Source of the DNA: Aphanomyces cochlioides
Taxonomy: Eukaryota; Oomycota; Saprolegniomycetes; Saprolegniales; Verrucalvaceae
DNA length: 64,000 bases
Reading direction: 5' to 3'
Assembly: GCA_019828595.1 (NCBI GenBank)
Contig: JAHQRK010000001.1
Coordinates: 1,674,001-1,738,000, forward strand
This document shows, in pieces, positions 10,255 to 21,370 of this stretch (position 1 is the first letter of the stretch; each line of letters opens with the position of its first letter). Below the pieces are notes generated by a model, which was not told the origin of the DNA, did no database searches, and saw only the letters and a program-made list of their open reading frames with translations. The position numbers were made by a program, and so were the translations under genes.

Positions 10255-11829
10255 TCATTCCTTAATAATGATTGGGTAAAAATATCGTAAATTTTTCATC
10301 TTTAGCGAATTATCTATTTTGCATGAATTTGCTATTGCATTATTCATTTGAAATGGAAGAGTTGATGAAGAATTATTTTCTTTGTAAGAGCGTCTACTTT
10401 TATCTATTTTATTCATTGATGAAAAATATATTTTTTTGGAATTATTATTTGAGGGGGTCTGCCACTTTTGCGTCAATGAGTTCTTGGATCCTTGGAATTG
10501 GAGCGCCGTATCATCCGCAGCTGTCAGGACGAGGTTGAAAGCAGGCATCTCGATGGTATTGTCGACCGCCACAGCGAAGGACATGACTTGATTCTTCACG
10601 TCGGAGTTACCAGCACTTAAACATTGCCACACATGCGGCGACTCACCAGTCGAGACACCAATGTCCAAGCAGTATCCAACATGAGTCAAATGCCGTGGCT
10701 GCTTGGTCGACAGGTCGTACTGCCATCTCTGGTTGACGTTTCCACTATCGCATGCAAATGTGTGGATGCCACCGCCGTTCACTGGTTGCCAAGCGTCCAA
10801 ACACAATCCAAAGCCGCGGTTCTTGACTTGCTTCGAGGAGGGATCGTAGACCCAGTCTTGAAGGATGTCTCCAGGAGCTTTCGCCACAAATGCAAGCACA
10901 TCATCGCGAGTGTTCGAAAGAGCCAAGCCAAAGCCGTCGACAACAACATTGTACGTCCCAGACGACACAGCAGACACGCCATCAAGTGTGATTTGCTGGT
11001 TTTTGAAATCGGGATTGCTCGTCTGCAAACATTCCCACAAATGAGGAGCTGGCTCATATGGCGCTGCTTTGTCAAAGCAGTAGCCAACATGAGTCGCATG
11101 GCGCAACTGCTTGGTCGTCGAGTCGTAGTTCCAACGCTGGTTCGCGTTCGTCGAGTCACAGGCGTAGGTGTGGACGGCACCTCCGTTCTTTGGCTCGTAG
11201 GCATCCAAGCACAATCCTGATCCGCGGTTCTTGAATTGTTTCAAGGACGGCGAGTAGTACCAATCTTGGCGAGAGTCACTTGAGGACGGAGTGATATATG
11301 CCAGGGCATCATCTTTGGTGTTTGACAATGCTAAACCATAGCCATCCAAGACCAAGTTGTAATAACCACCAGAAGATGGTTGATCCTTCGGTGGTGTCCA
11401 CGTAAACGACTTGCAGAGGTCTCCAAGCGTACCCGCGCTACACTCCGTGCTAGCCTTGAACGACACGAAATAATTGCCGCCGTCTGCAGTCTTGCGTAGA
11501 CCTTCTCCGATTTCATTCACGTAGCGACCAAAGTCATCCGAGGTAAGCTTGAAGCTCACAACTGTTGATTGGCCAGGTGACAATTCAATCTTGCTGAAAG
11601 CCTTGAGGAGGCGTGTTTCAGGTCCATTAGGAGCCTTGACAAACAAAAGTACTGATTCTTTTCCTTTCATGCCTCCAGTGTTGGCGACAGTCACCGACAC
11701 AGTCACTTGGTTGTTGGTTGGCGTCAGGTCAGTCGCACTGAGCTGCATGTTGGAGTACGTAAAAGTCGTGCAACTGAGACCATGACCGAATTGCCACTCA
11801 GCCGGACAGCTCGATTCAATACCGTTCAC
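10255..11829 (-). pseudogene. GH3 gene, C-terminal part: fibronectin-III-like domain and ricin-type lectin repeats
   Basis: This is the 3' part of a broken glycoside hydrolase family 3 gene. It starts near CPAEWQFGHGLS, the usual join between the GH3 C-domain and the fibronectin-III-like domain (VTVSVTVANTGGMKGKESV), then has two ricin-B-type repeats (each with LCLDA..., NxNQRW and GYC.D motifs) and the start of a third. The last roughly 65 codons (10255-10440) are AT-rich and unlike the rest, so the natural 3' end is probably lost. In intact relatives the lectin repeats tether a secreted glucosidase to glycans. The preceding coding block is inverted, so this piece cannot be expressed with its catalytic domain. 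Confidence 0.85.
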
Positions 11830-11834
11830 GACAA

Positions 11835-12405
11835 AGTTCTGGGTCGTCCATCTACAGCATTGGTTACTTGTGCGGTGGATGGTCTCTTCGCTGGCAAGGG
11901 CGCTCTGATACTGATATTTTTCCCAAGTATGGTCGCACCATCAGAGGAGCTGCGGCTGCCTACATCAACGACGGATCCCGCACGACGTTCTACGAAGGTG
12001 TTGATGTCGACGGCGCTTGGGCGGATATTACTCTGGCCAAGCAATATGCCAATCAAGCCGATTACACGATCGTGGCTATCGGGGAATGCACGTACGCTGA
12101 GCAAAGCGGCAATGGAGATCCATGGGAGCTACCGTCTGGACTGACCGACTACGTCAGGCAATTTGCGTCGACGGGAACTAAGATTATTTTGGTTTTAGTT
12201 GAAGGTCGCCCTCGTCTGCTCAATGGGATTGCCGACCTTGCTTCTGCTGTTATCTACGCTGGTTTGCCTTGTGAATTGGGTGGTGAAGCCATTGCCGACG
12301 TGATCTTTGGCAAAATCAACCCAAGTGGTAAGATGTCAATCATGTACCCCAAGACGAACGACCAACTCAACATGGCAACTCCTTACTACGGACGTCGTGG
12401 GGAGT
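11835..12405 (+). pseudogene. GH3 gene, inverted middle part (C-terminal alpha/beta sandwich)
   Basis: This plus-strand block encodes the GH3 C-terminal domain: LCGGWSLRWQG, then YTIVAIGECTYAEQSGN (GH3_C acid/base-loop region), then VIFGKINPSGKMS. It lies between minus-strand N- and C-terminal parts of the same family in the position where the domain belongs, but in reverse orientation. The junctions carry the short inverted words AAGTTCT (about 11834) and AGAACTT (about 12411). A frame change occurs near the left end. The inversion alone abolishes the gene. Confidence 0.85.
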
Positions 12406-13629
12406 CAAGAAGAACTTCTTGGATGCAGGGTTCCAAGGCAAGATGTTGTTGGTGTTCTTGACCAAGACGAGGGACTCACGAGCCGCAGCTAGCGCAGCTT
12501 GTTGGCTCGAATTATCACCAACTTGATTCACCAAATCAGCTCCAGGCACTGGGTTGTTGTACAAGTCGAGCTTCAACTTCAGCTTCACGATGCGTTTAGC
12601 CGACGTCTTGATACGGTCAAGGGAGACTCGACCGGAATAGTAGTGGTCTTTCAGGAAGTCAATGAAGCTCGTGTCAGTCGGAACCATGCACATGTCGTAG
12701 GACGAGTTGGTCATGGATCGGAGGACAGCGTCCGAGTTGCTGGAAGCATAGCCGTACGGTTGATATTGCAAGTACATTTCAGCCCAGTCGGACACCAGCA
12801 TCCCGTCCCACTTGAGATCATTGCGGAGGAGATCAATCGTAAGTCGGCGGTTGGCAGACATGGGCACTCCGTTCAATTGAATGTAGGAGCCCATACCAGT
12901 CATGACGCCAGCATCAATTGCAGCCTTGAAGGAGGGCATGAAGATGTTGAGGATCTCATCCGTGGACAGAGTGACAGGTCTCGGTCCTTTCCAGTCGGAC
13001 TGGCGGAATAGCCCATAAAGTGCTTGAAACTCGCAGCGACACCTTGGCCTTGAATGCTTCGACAGCGTTCTTTGCCATGGATGATACGACAACTGGATCT
13101 TCGCCAAAGGTTTCATAAGTTCGAGGCCATCCCTTGTGGCGAGAGACATCAAGGCATGGAGTGAACACCCATGGGATACCCGCCGCCTTGGTGTCGCGGC
13201 CAGCAGTTGATCCCATGCTCTTGGCAAAGGTAGGGTTGAAGGTGGCGCCGATGTTGATTTGTTGGGGGAAAAGCACAGCATCCATGGTGCCAAGCCGTAC
13301 ACAATGGGGCGACCAGCCTTGGCATGGATATTTTGGATTTGAGTGATGGTGTCGCGCCACTGAGCGACACTAAAGCCTGGATTGTTCGAGCCATCATTGA
13401 TCGGAGTGTTCAACATGCAGCCCACGAACTGGTTGGCCAAGGATTGCACCGCACCAGTGTCGACAGTCTTGGCGCCGGTCATGATGTAGTCAATGTTGAT
13501 TTGCGTCATTTGACCGATGAACTCTTCGACGGACATTCTGTCCACGATCGCTTGGGCTTGAGCATCCAAGTCTTGGGCTTGGGTCAGTATCAATGCTTGA
13601 GCGAGTAAAAGCACGATTGAGGTCTTCAT
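12400..13629 (-). pseudogene. GH3 gene, N-terminal part: signal peptide and TIM-barrel domain
   Basis: The ATG at 13629 (minus) opens a secretory signal (MKTSIVLLLAQALILTQAQ), then the GH3 N-domain: RMSVEEFIGQMTQIN, GRPIVYG, then in another frame INIGATFNPTFAKSM and RHKGWPRTYETFGEDP, then back in the first frame DLKWDGMLVSDWAEMY with the nucleophile Asp of the SDW motif. Two compensating frame changes, near 13290 and 13010, remove part of the barrel. The reading breaks off at 12400, where the C-domain continues on the other strand. In the family this enzyme cleaves beta-glucosides or beta-glucans extracellularly. Confidence 0.88.
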
Positions 13630-13996
13630 TGTAAAATGAAAAATGGCAAAGGTGGTTGTCGTCCTGGAGCTCACGAAATATTTGCAAAAGGTTTCAACCC
13701 TCTGCGGCCGACTCAATCTGGTCTGTTGTGTTTGTTTCGTGTCGGTACTAGCTGCTCAGGTATTTGATAAGTTGACCATGCAAGTAGAGACAAATCCGCC
13801 TCTCTCATTGCAAGTAACGAATTCACCGAAAGACTGATCGTGTGTGAATCGCTTGGGCTGACGCCAACCAATTGCTCTTGATCCTGGGGCTACTGTATTA
13901 CATCACGATTGTTCAAGATTTCGTGGCCATCGTGTCGCTGGGCGGACATGTGTCACTAGGACCGAAGGCAGTCGAGCATCCAAATTGAGCCGACAC
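13630..13996. other. GH3 upstream region and gypsy left flank
   Basis: No gene is supported. It presumably held the old GH3 promoter. The last five bases (GACAC, 13992-13996) are the left target duplication of the gypsy element. Confidence 0.5.
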
Positions 13997-14210
13997 TGTA
14001 GCAAACTAGGCAGAGGAAGGCAAATTGTAGAATGAATTAGATCTCAACTTAACTCTAATCTAGCACATCCTTGTAACTTTAAGCCACATCCTATTGTCAC
14101 ATCGCTTTGGTTGGTGTTGAGGGGCGTTTACGCTAGTTTCCTAAGTCGTAAACTGCGTTACAGCATTCAGCCGAAGTCCTGAGTCAAACCGGTGGCTCAG
14201 GATCGCTACA
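13997..14210 (-). repeat. Gypsy 3' LTR
   Basis: 214 bp with TGTAGC...GCTACA termini. It matches 19702-19915 at all but one position and is bordered by the GACAC target duplication at 13992-13996. Confidence 0.95.
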
Positions 14211-15438
14211 TCCTCCCCGTGACGTCCGGCTGTCGTCGGGAAAGACGGCGCTGGAGGTCTTGAACTAGCTGCTTGAAATGAACGACGTGCTTGATGTTCT
14301 TTGCGAGTTCCCGTGTTGCTTCGCTTTCAGGTTGGCCATGCCACTTGACGAGATATTCGAGCTTGCGATTGAATTGTCTCTGCTTCAAGAGGCGTTCGAC
14401 GATGAAGAGTTCTTCACCAGTTGAGTCATCGAGTATGACGCGTGTTGCCTTGGGAATCGGTCGACTTGCAAATTTGGGATCGTTCGGTTGAAAGTGTTTC
14501 AGGCGGTCGACATTGAAAACATCATGGAGTCTTGACATTGATCGAGGCAACTTCAGGCGCATTGCGTTTTCATTGATTTCTTCAATGACTTCAAAGGGGC
14601 CGGTGAATCGGGGAACTAGCTTTGGACGCCCATTGCGATCTAATTGTTGTGCATGCTTCAAGGGCAAATCGCGGGTTGCAAGGAGAACTTGATCTCCAAC
14701 TTTGAAACTTATGTTTGAGCGCTTCTTGTCATAGAATGCCTTTTGTCTTGCTTGAGCCTTTTCCAAATTTTCTTGGGCAATCTTCAATATCTCTTGTCGT
14801 TCTTCAGAGAAGTTTTTGGCAAAGTCATTTGGAGGCATTATACTATCAATTACAGGCTTTCGCAAAGTTCTTCCAGTGTCGATTTGAAATGGAGTGAGGC
14901 CAGTTGACGACTGAACAAGTCCTTGGTGAGCATACTCTATCGTGGGTAAATGGTCAACCCAATCTTCTCCAAGATAGGACACTTGGCAACGTAGAGCATC
15001 TTCTAGTGTTCGGGTTTGGCGTTCAGTTGCTCCATCAGCTTGAGCACGACCCGCAGTTGTCATGGCTTGCTTGATATTCATGATTTGCATGAGGGACTTC
15101 CAGAAATTACTTGTAAATTTTGGGTCTCGATCACTGATGATCACGCTTGGTAAGCCATGGTGCACAACATGATCGAAAAACAACTTAGCGGTTTGCGGAG
15201 CATCGGCATTTGTTTGAGTTGGAATGTACTTAGCTCTTTTTGACAATTTGTCAACAACAACTAAGATAGCATCGCACGACTTGGATAGAGGTAGTCCAGT
15301 GATCCAGTCTGCTGAAATAGTATGCCAGCATTCGTTAGGGGCTTGAATCGGAATCATTTTGCCATTGGCACGAAGACTATTTGTCTTGTATCGACTGCAA
15401 GTTTCACAAGTTGCAACATAAAGTTTGACATCTTCCAA
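14206..15438 (-). pseudogene. Gypsy integrase with C-terminal chromodomain
   Basis: 410 codons are open. The start retains the end of the zinc-binding HHCC domain (CETCSRYK), then the rve core: ISADWITGLP (first Asp), IISDRDPKFTS (second Asp), and an ATERQTRTLE helix with the catalytic Glu. About residues 330-390 form a chromodomain (FIVERLLKQR, EYLVKWHG). Chromodomains direct such elements to modified histones in heterochromatin. The frame differs from the RT/RNase H segment, with the change inside the zinc domain near 15440. The stop abuts the polypurine tract and 3' LTR. Confidence 0.92.
14211..14219 (-). other. Gypsy polypurine tract
   Basis: On the minus strand ACGGGGAGGA lies directly against the 3' LTR, the expected plus-strand primer. 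Confidence 0.75.
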
Positions 15439-17735
15439 GAGAGTATCCCAGTAATACCACTGGACATACTTAGCAATGTTCGTCTTGTTCCGGGATGCGC
15501 AGCAATGCTTGAGTCATGAGCTTGAGAAATAACTTCAGCGCGCAGGATAACATCATTGGGAACATAAAGTCTCCATACTTGATCTTTCGAACGAAGGATA
15601 TACAAGTCATCTTTTTGAACATATTTGTCTTGTATAGCAACAGAGATGTCTTTCTTGTAAGCTTTAATGTATCGCTCTTTCGTGTCTTGATCCATTTCGA
15701 CTGTTGAATACGAAATTTGTCTTGAATGATTGATTACAAGTCGTTGCGGAGTGGAAGCACATTTTTGACTTGACAGATCCTCCCCCAAAAATGGAGTTCC
15801 AACGAGCTTGGTAAGTTCACGTGAGGGGATACGGGATAAGTCAGGTGGAGTTTGCAAGGCATCAAGTCGTAGAGCGGCGTTTGCACAACGGATGCCGCAA
15901 TTATGAACAGAAATCATCGTCGCAAAGTTTGAGGCATCTCGTGGAGGTCGCGAAAGCGCATCGGCAACGACATTAAGTTTGCCAGGCCGATGATGCAACA
16001 CAAAGTCAAACGCACTGAAAAAGTCGAGCCATCGAGTCAACTTAGGCGTGAGAATAGGAGTTTCCATGAACCATTTACACGTGGAGTTGTCCGTGTAAAT
16101 GTCGAATCGAGTACCATGAAGGTAGTGACGCCACTTGCCGAGTGCAAGCTTGATCGCGTAGAGTTCTTTGTCATGAGCAGGCCACTTGACTTCATGAGGG
16201 CCAAGTCGCTTAGACAAAAATGCGATCGGTCGATCATTGCTGTCCTTATCCAACTGGGATAGAACTGCTCCACAACCGTATCCTGAGGCATCAGTTGTTA
16301 CGATGAAAGGCTTGTCGTAGTTGGGCAGTTGTAAAACTGGAGCTTGTTGAAGTGCAATCTTGATCGTTAAAAAGGCTTGTCGCTGATCTTCAGTCCATGA
16401 CCACGGCGTTTTTGGCTTCATCAATTCACTTAAAGGGCGGACAATGTCCGAAAACTTCGGAATAAACTTTCTGTAAAAGCTCGCAAATCCGATGAAACTC
16501 ACTAAGTCTTTAGTGCACTTAGGTTCAGCCCATTGTTCGATTGCACGAACTTTTGACTTGTCAACGTGTAAGCCGTCTTTGGAAATTGTGTGGCCGAGAA
16601 AATCGACTGAGTCGAGGGCAAAGGCACACTTAGGCGGACGAGCGTACAACTTTTCAGCTCGTAAAACATCGTAAATTGCTTGAAGGTGATGGATGTGGTC
16701 GTCGATTGACTTAGAGAAAACACAGATATCATCCATGTATACAACGGCAAAGGGGAATTTATCGAAGAGGCGACGCATAAGTCGGGACCAAATTCCTGGC
16801 ATTCCGGCCATTCCCATGGGAGCAACAACCCATTCATAGACTTCTCGATGAGTACGAAAGGCTGTGTATTTTCTTGCTTTTGGTTCAACAAGCATTTGGT
16901 GATATCCAGACGCTAAGTCGATCTTCGTAAAGACTTTGCTTCCATGCATGCGATCAAATAAGGCTTCGATGTTTGGCAAAGGGATCTTTGGGATCACCGT
17001 TTGCGAGTTGACATATCGATAGTCAAGAACCCAACATATTGGAGTGTCGGAAGTCGCTGTTCTCAGCCATTCGCTTCTTGACTTCATTTGGCCGTTTTCA
17101 TCTTTCTTGGGGACTCCAAAGATATTCGAAACCCAGTCGCTGTTGGACAATTGAATCCATCCTTTTCTTTCAAGTTCGCTGATGAACTTGTCCAGAGATG
17201 CTTGCTCGACTTGAGATAGACGAAAAGGTGGTCGATATTGTGGCTTGGCATCTGGACGCATGGTCAAATCGAATTCAATTCCTCGTTTTGGAGGCAGTGC
17301 GTCGGGAAGTTCTTTAGGAAACACATCTTTATACTTTGTTAGGACTGTTTTGATGACAGGGTGAAGGTTTTCTTGAACTTCCTTGACTGTCGTAATCTTG
17401 AGAATCCATCCGTCGCTTGAGTTGTCGCTTTCTTCCTTGACTACACTTCCATTGATCGATAAAATCTTGTGATTTCTCCAATCCACAATGGGATTAAAGC
17501 GATGGAACCATGGTTGTCCCAAAATCACGTCAAAGTTCTTCGAACCCAGATCCCATTCCGTAAACGGTAAGTTGGGAAAAGACATTCCTTCGAGAACGAG
17601 AGAACCTTCAGCTTCATTTACTCGGTTTACGCCAGAGTTTTGTCCGTCAAATCCTTCAATGATGGCTTCTTTCTCTCGAATGACTTGGTCACAGAGGCCA
17701 GGACGGCACAAAAGGTTTGTAGCACCCGCTGTCAA
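15354..17735 (-). pseudogene. Gypsy reverse transcriptase and RNase H
   Basis: A 793-codon open segment. After a protease-end linker with FDVILGQPWF, the RT domain runs from about residue 130 (KELPDALPPKRGIEFDL), with FTKIDLASGYHQ and the catalytic YMDDI (about 16730). RNase H follows, with IVTTDASGYGCGAVLSQ, ELYAIKLALGKWRHYL and IYTDN, then the HRPGKLNVVADALSR motif. The N-terminus overlaps gag in another frame exactly at the protease active site, where the gag side reads LIDSG and the pol side TAGATNLL. The catalytic residues are all present, so the enzyme part itself looks intact. Confidence 0.93.
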
Positions 17736-18953
17736 TTAAAATCTTTACTGGCTTTCCATCCAGTTGACCTTCTGAAATAATCAGTTGATTTTCCGTTAGG
17801 ACTTCCTTGTACTTGCTTTGAGCAACGTGCATGTTGATCACTTCAATTTCTTCTTCTTCATCGCTGTCTTCGGCTTCTTGAACTTGAACATTGTGTTGTC
17901 GGTTAGTTGGACGAGATGATTGTGTTCCAGAGAAAGTCACTGCACTGTTGTTGTGGTTTGAACGGCGGAAATTGTTGTTTTGGTTGTTCTGGTGAAACCG
18001 TTGAGAGCTTCGGCAGACATTGGCTAGATGGCCTACTCGGCCGCACTTGTAGCAGGTTCGAGGACCACGCTGAGAGTTTCGATTCATTTGCGCGTTATCG
18101 ACTTCCATGTCATATTCGTCACGCTCTGGCTGCGGTTGACGGAAGGAAGAAAAATGTCTTGAGTCTTGATTGTTTGGTCGTTGTCGCTGGTCATTGCCTT
18201 GGTGATTGCGTTGGAATCGTGGTCTGTGGTGTTGGTCACGGCGTTGCTGGTGGCGGGAGTCTCTTCCATTGTTTCCGAGAGTGAAACTATGCGCTCGCTC
18301 AAAGTCTAGAGCTACTTGAATGGCTTCGGTTACTGATTCACATCTTCTATATTGAACTTCTTCTCTTGTTCTTGTTCGTAGGCCGCGTTGGAAAAAGGAT
18401 ATCTTGTCGCGCTCGGTCATGTCTTGGACTTGAGTGCAAATACGGCGGAACTTGCCGACATAGTCCATTAAATTGGCGCAGTAAGCTTGCTTCAATTCGT
18501 AGAGTTGGTCGCGGATGCGGTCTTGTAAGTCATCGGGCTCGAATTCATATCGGAGTTCTTCTTCGAGTTCGAGGAGTGTTTTTGGTGGTTCGCCACTTGT
18601 GCGTAGGTGGTCTTGATACCAGGCTGCTGCTAAGCCCCGAAAGTTGGCTACGACCATGGCAATGCATCTTGTAGTCTCTTGATTCAGTTTAGGGTCGATG
18701 TTTTTCGCCTTGAAATATGTGTTTACTTGATGTATGTATAGACTTATGCTTTCGTCCATTCTTCCGTGATACTTCGGCATTGTAAGGCCTTCAACTTTGT
18801 ATTCTTGACCACGTCGACTTTCTTCATGTCGCTTGTTGCTTCTTTTTGGACTTCAACTTGAAGGGATTGTGTCTTGGAGACTTCTTCCAAATTTTTCTCT
18901 AATCTATGAATTGTTTCTAACATTGTTGCAAATAATTGCTCTAATTCTACCAT
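17689..18953 (-). pseudogene. Gypsy gag with zinc knuckle and protease start
   Basis: An upstream coiled-coil piece (18744-18953) and the main gag (17689-18780) are in different frames but read on naturally after a one-base shift near 18785. Main gag has a retrotransposon_gag-like capsid region (WYQDHLRTSGEPPKT, YELKQAYCANLMDYVGKF), a Gln/Arg/Asn-rich linker, a CCHC knuckle CYKCGRVGHLANVC (about 18010-18051), and the protease active site LIDSG (about 17740) just before the stop. Gag packages element RNA in the cytoplasm. Confidence 0.88.
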
Positions 18954-19065
18954 CTTTTTTAGATATTTTTTTGAAAGTGTTTTGTTTTGTTTTTTTTCTA
19001 ACTTTGTTCTATTTTCTTTTTTTGCTGTCTTTTTGTTTTCTTAGAAAGACTAAGCTATTCTTTTT

Positions 19066-19438
19066 CTATTTTTGACTTTTCTTTGTCTTCGACTTGGATT
19101 TCGCTTTTTCTTGATTTTGATTGGCTGCTTTCTTCTTGAGGCGGGCTGCTCTGTAATAGATGATGTCGCGGTCGAGCGTCCCACTGATCAGATTTTCGAC
19201 TTGAGTGTTGCGCCAGATAAGGTTATCCGTAAGAGCTTGAAGTACGTTGCGCGCGTCGGAGTTTTTTGCTTCAGGGATTAGGGCACGCAGTTTCTTGATG
19301 ACCACGCTTTGGAACGAGCAGTCGGTAGATGTCTGCACGCTACTTGATCGCTTCACTGGGAGTCGAGAACAAATCTGCGATAGATTCGGCAGCCGCTAAT
19401 TGGTGTACGCTTGAAACGCGATTGTTGCTTCTAGACAT
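19066..19438 (-). pseudogene. Gypsy leader coding segment of unknown role
   Basis: Between the 5' LTR and gag lies extra coding-like sequence. An ATG at 19438 starts MSRSNNRVSSVHQLAAAE, which runs to a stop near 19342. The adjacent frame then continues with a helical sequence (SVVIKKLRALIPEAK, ending in a Lys/Ser-rich tail) to a stop at 19066. It may be an N-terminal gag domain or a separate small protein of this lineage; I do not recognise it. A T-rich stretch (18950-19080 on the plus strand) separates it from gag. Confidence 0.45.
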
Positions 19439-19683
19439 CTATAGGTCACTCTTAGACTGTGTATGGATTATTCACAAGACTAGTACTTTACTCCTTCAGT
19501 CGAGTGGCGATTCTGCTCAAAAGAGACTAACAACGCGGACCCACTCGTGGAGAAATACTGTGATGTCGAGTAAAATGACCACACAACCGCTTCGAGAAGA
19601 CAGTTGAAATACCTTGGCAAACAAGGTTGAGGGACAGAGACAGAGAGGGACACCCAGGGACAGAGGGGAAAAGGTAAAGGCAA

Positions 19684-19701
19684 CCAAGAAGTGCTACCAA
19701 A
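19684..19701 (-). other. Putative gypsy primer-binding site
   Basis: On the minus strand the 5' LTR is followed by TTTGGTAGCACTTCTTGG, which contains TGG two bases after the LTR end, as expected for a site complementary to a tRNA 3' CCA end. I cannot name the tRNA. Confidence 0.5.
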
Positions 19702-19915
19702 TGTAGCAAACTAGGCAGAGGAAGGCAAATTGTAGAATGAATTAGATCTCAACTTAACTCTAATCTAACACATCCTTGTAACTTTAAGCCACATCCTATT
19801 GTCACATCGCTTTGGTTGGTGTTGAGGGGCGTTTACGCTAGTTTCCTAAGTCGTAAACTGCGTTACAGCATTCAGCCGAAGTCCTGAGTCAAACCGGTGG
19901 CTCAGGATCGCTACA
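19702..19915 (-). repeat. Gypsy 5' LTR
   Basis: 214 bp, one base different from 13997-14210. It is followed at 19916-19920 by GACAC, the right target duplication. Confidence 0.95.
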
Positions 19916-19920
19916 GACAC

Positions 19921-21370
19921 TTCAAAATTTCGTAACATTTTCGGAAGTTGGATGAAGTCGACTTTGTCAAAATTGGACAACTGATGCAAGAGTAGTAAAC
20001 ACGAACAAGAGCAACGTTGGCGACACTCAGTCAAGCAAGTTCAAGCGAAGACAGGAACAACTGATTTGTTTGCAAACTGCAATCGCTGTCGCCAGTAGCT
20101 TACATGCTTGATGAAAAAGTTGAGTTCCAAGGTTAATGTGACCACATTTGTGGCTTTGCGGGCTTTTGTCTCTTGAGCTACGAACTTTCTATCCTGATGA
20201 GTGATTCCATGTGGTACTCATTGGCACTACGGTAGTGCTACACGCCATGCTCCTTTGGTAATTCTAGTAAATTCGTGGGTATGCTCCACGCACAAGTCGG
20301 TTTAGTTTGATTGTAGTTGTGCCTATAAAGGTGACATCAATCTTTCTGTCGTGTTGATCTCCGTCATGCTTGTCTTTGATACTCCATTATCTCGAGAGGA
20401 TCAATGATCTACTTTATCGAGATTGAGGAATAAATTACACGTACACTCACACCCACTGCGTCCCATCGTGCAATCAACAATGTGAGTTTCGCACAAATTG
20501 CATCTGGAAAATGACAAAAGCCCCATGTGTTGTCATCAGCAGAAAGGGTCGACTTCGATCACGCCACACAAGAGTCAAGTCCAATTCATGGGTTGGCCTT
20601 CACCACTCGTTCAAATCGCATCCCAGTTGGCCAAGTTGACCAGGATGATCCAAGTCTCAATGCCTCAAGTGTTGAATACTCTAGAGTTCAAGGTTTTTTC
20701 CTGCGACGACATGCACGATGCCATCAAAATTGATGTCGTTTGCAATATTGCCTCAACTGTGAGAGGCACAGGTGGACCTTACTCTGATGAATGCACCCGA
20801 CGTCTGACATCGGGCAAGAGATATTTTCGGTGCTGGTGTGTAACCAAAGCTCATGGCCACAGAAACGGGCTGGACCCAGTTTAGCTCTGCCTTCGCGACG
20901 TAAAAAAAATTTCCACGTAATAACTCATCACTCGTCTAACGTGTATCATCTCAATTTCTGGCAGCAAAATTGCTCCGATACGAGTCTGTTTGCGTTTCGG
21001 TCATTGCAACTGCTAATTTGATTGAGATAAGATGCACGGATTTCAGGAGCACTTGAGAAGAACCGTCGACAGTCGACATGAGGCTTGCTTCATGGTCACT
21101 GAAATCCAATCCAACTTAAAGAACGAAAGAAATTACCTGTGCCCTCGGAATGCGCTTGAACCGGAGAAAAACACATAAGGAGCGCATTCAGAGCTCTATC
21201 AGCATGCTGAGAAGGTAATCATGTGATGACGTGATGCTGATTTAACTCTGGCAATACTTTAGCCTAAGGGCGGCTCCATAACATCAATTGCACCCCCCAT
21301 ACGTCTGCATGGAGGTGACAATAGACCAGAGTAGATCTTGGAGCAGTCGATAGCTTGAAAACTCATGTGA
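19921..21370. other. Region without a supportable gene
   Basis: An open frame at 20498-20884 has no recognisable motif. Around 20315-20470 there is a TATAAA-like word, a stem-forming CTCGAGA region and AATAAA, which looks like the remains of an old LTR, but no matching partner is visible. The left flank of the gypsy insertion (13842-13996) and this region were contiguous before the gypsy element inserted. Confidence 0.4.

Larger units (their letters stand above)
13997..19915 (-). mobile_element. Ty3/gypsy LTR retrotransposon with integrase chromodomain
   Basis: A complete element on the minus strand: 214-bp LTRs at 13997-14210 and 19702-19915 that differ at a single base (G/A at about 14062 versus 19767), flanked by perfect GACAC duplications (13992-13996, 19916-19920). 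Order on the minus strand is 5' LTR, primer site, gag, protease, RT, RNase H, integrase, chromodomain, polypurine tract, 3' LTR. RT before integrase marks Ty3/gypsy. The almost identical LTRs imply a very recent insertion, although the coding region has several frame changes. Confidence 0.96.

Noticed and set aside
10624..11220. 198-codon open frame on the plus strand
   Set aside because: Antisense of the GH3 lectin-repeat coding sequence, which has clear family motifs.
13842..13996. A protease-like LDPGAT peptide left of the gypsy LTR, suggesting another retroelement
   Set aside because: Only one short motif, with Pro in place of the expected Ser and no flanking domains.
20498..20884. 128-codon open frame on the plus strand
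   Set aside because: Overlapping frames are equally open, with no homology I recognise and no intron support.
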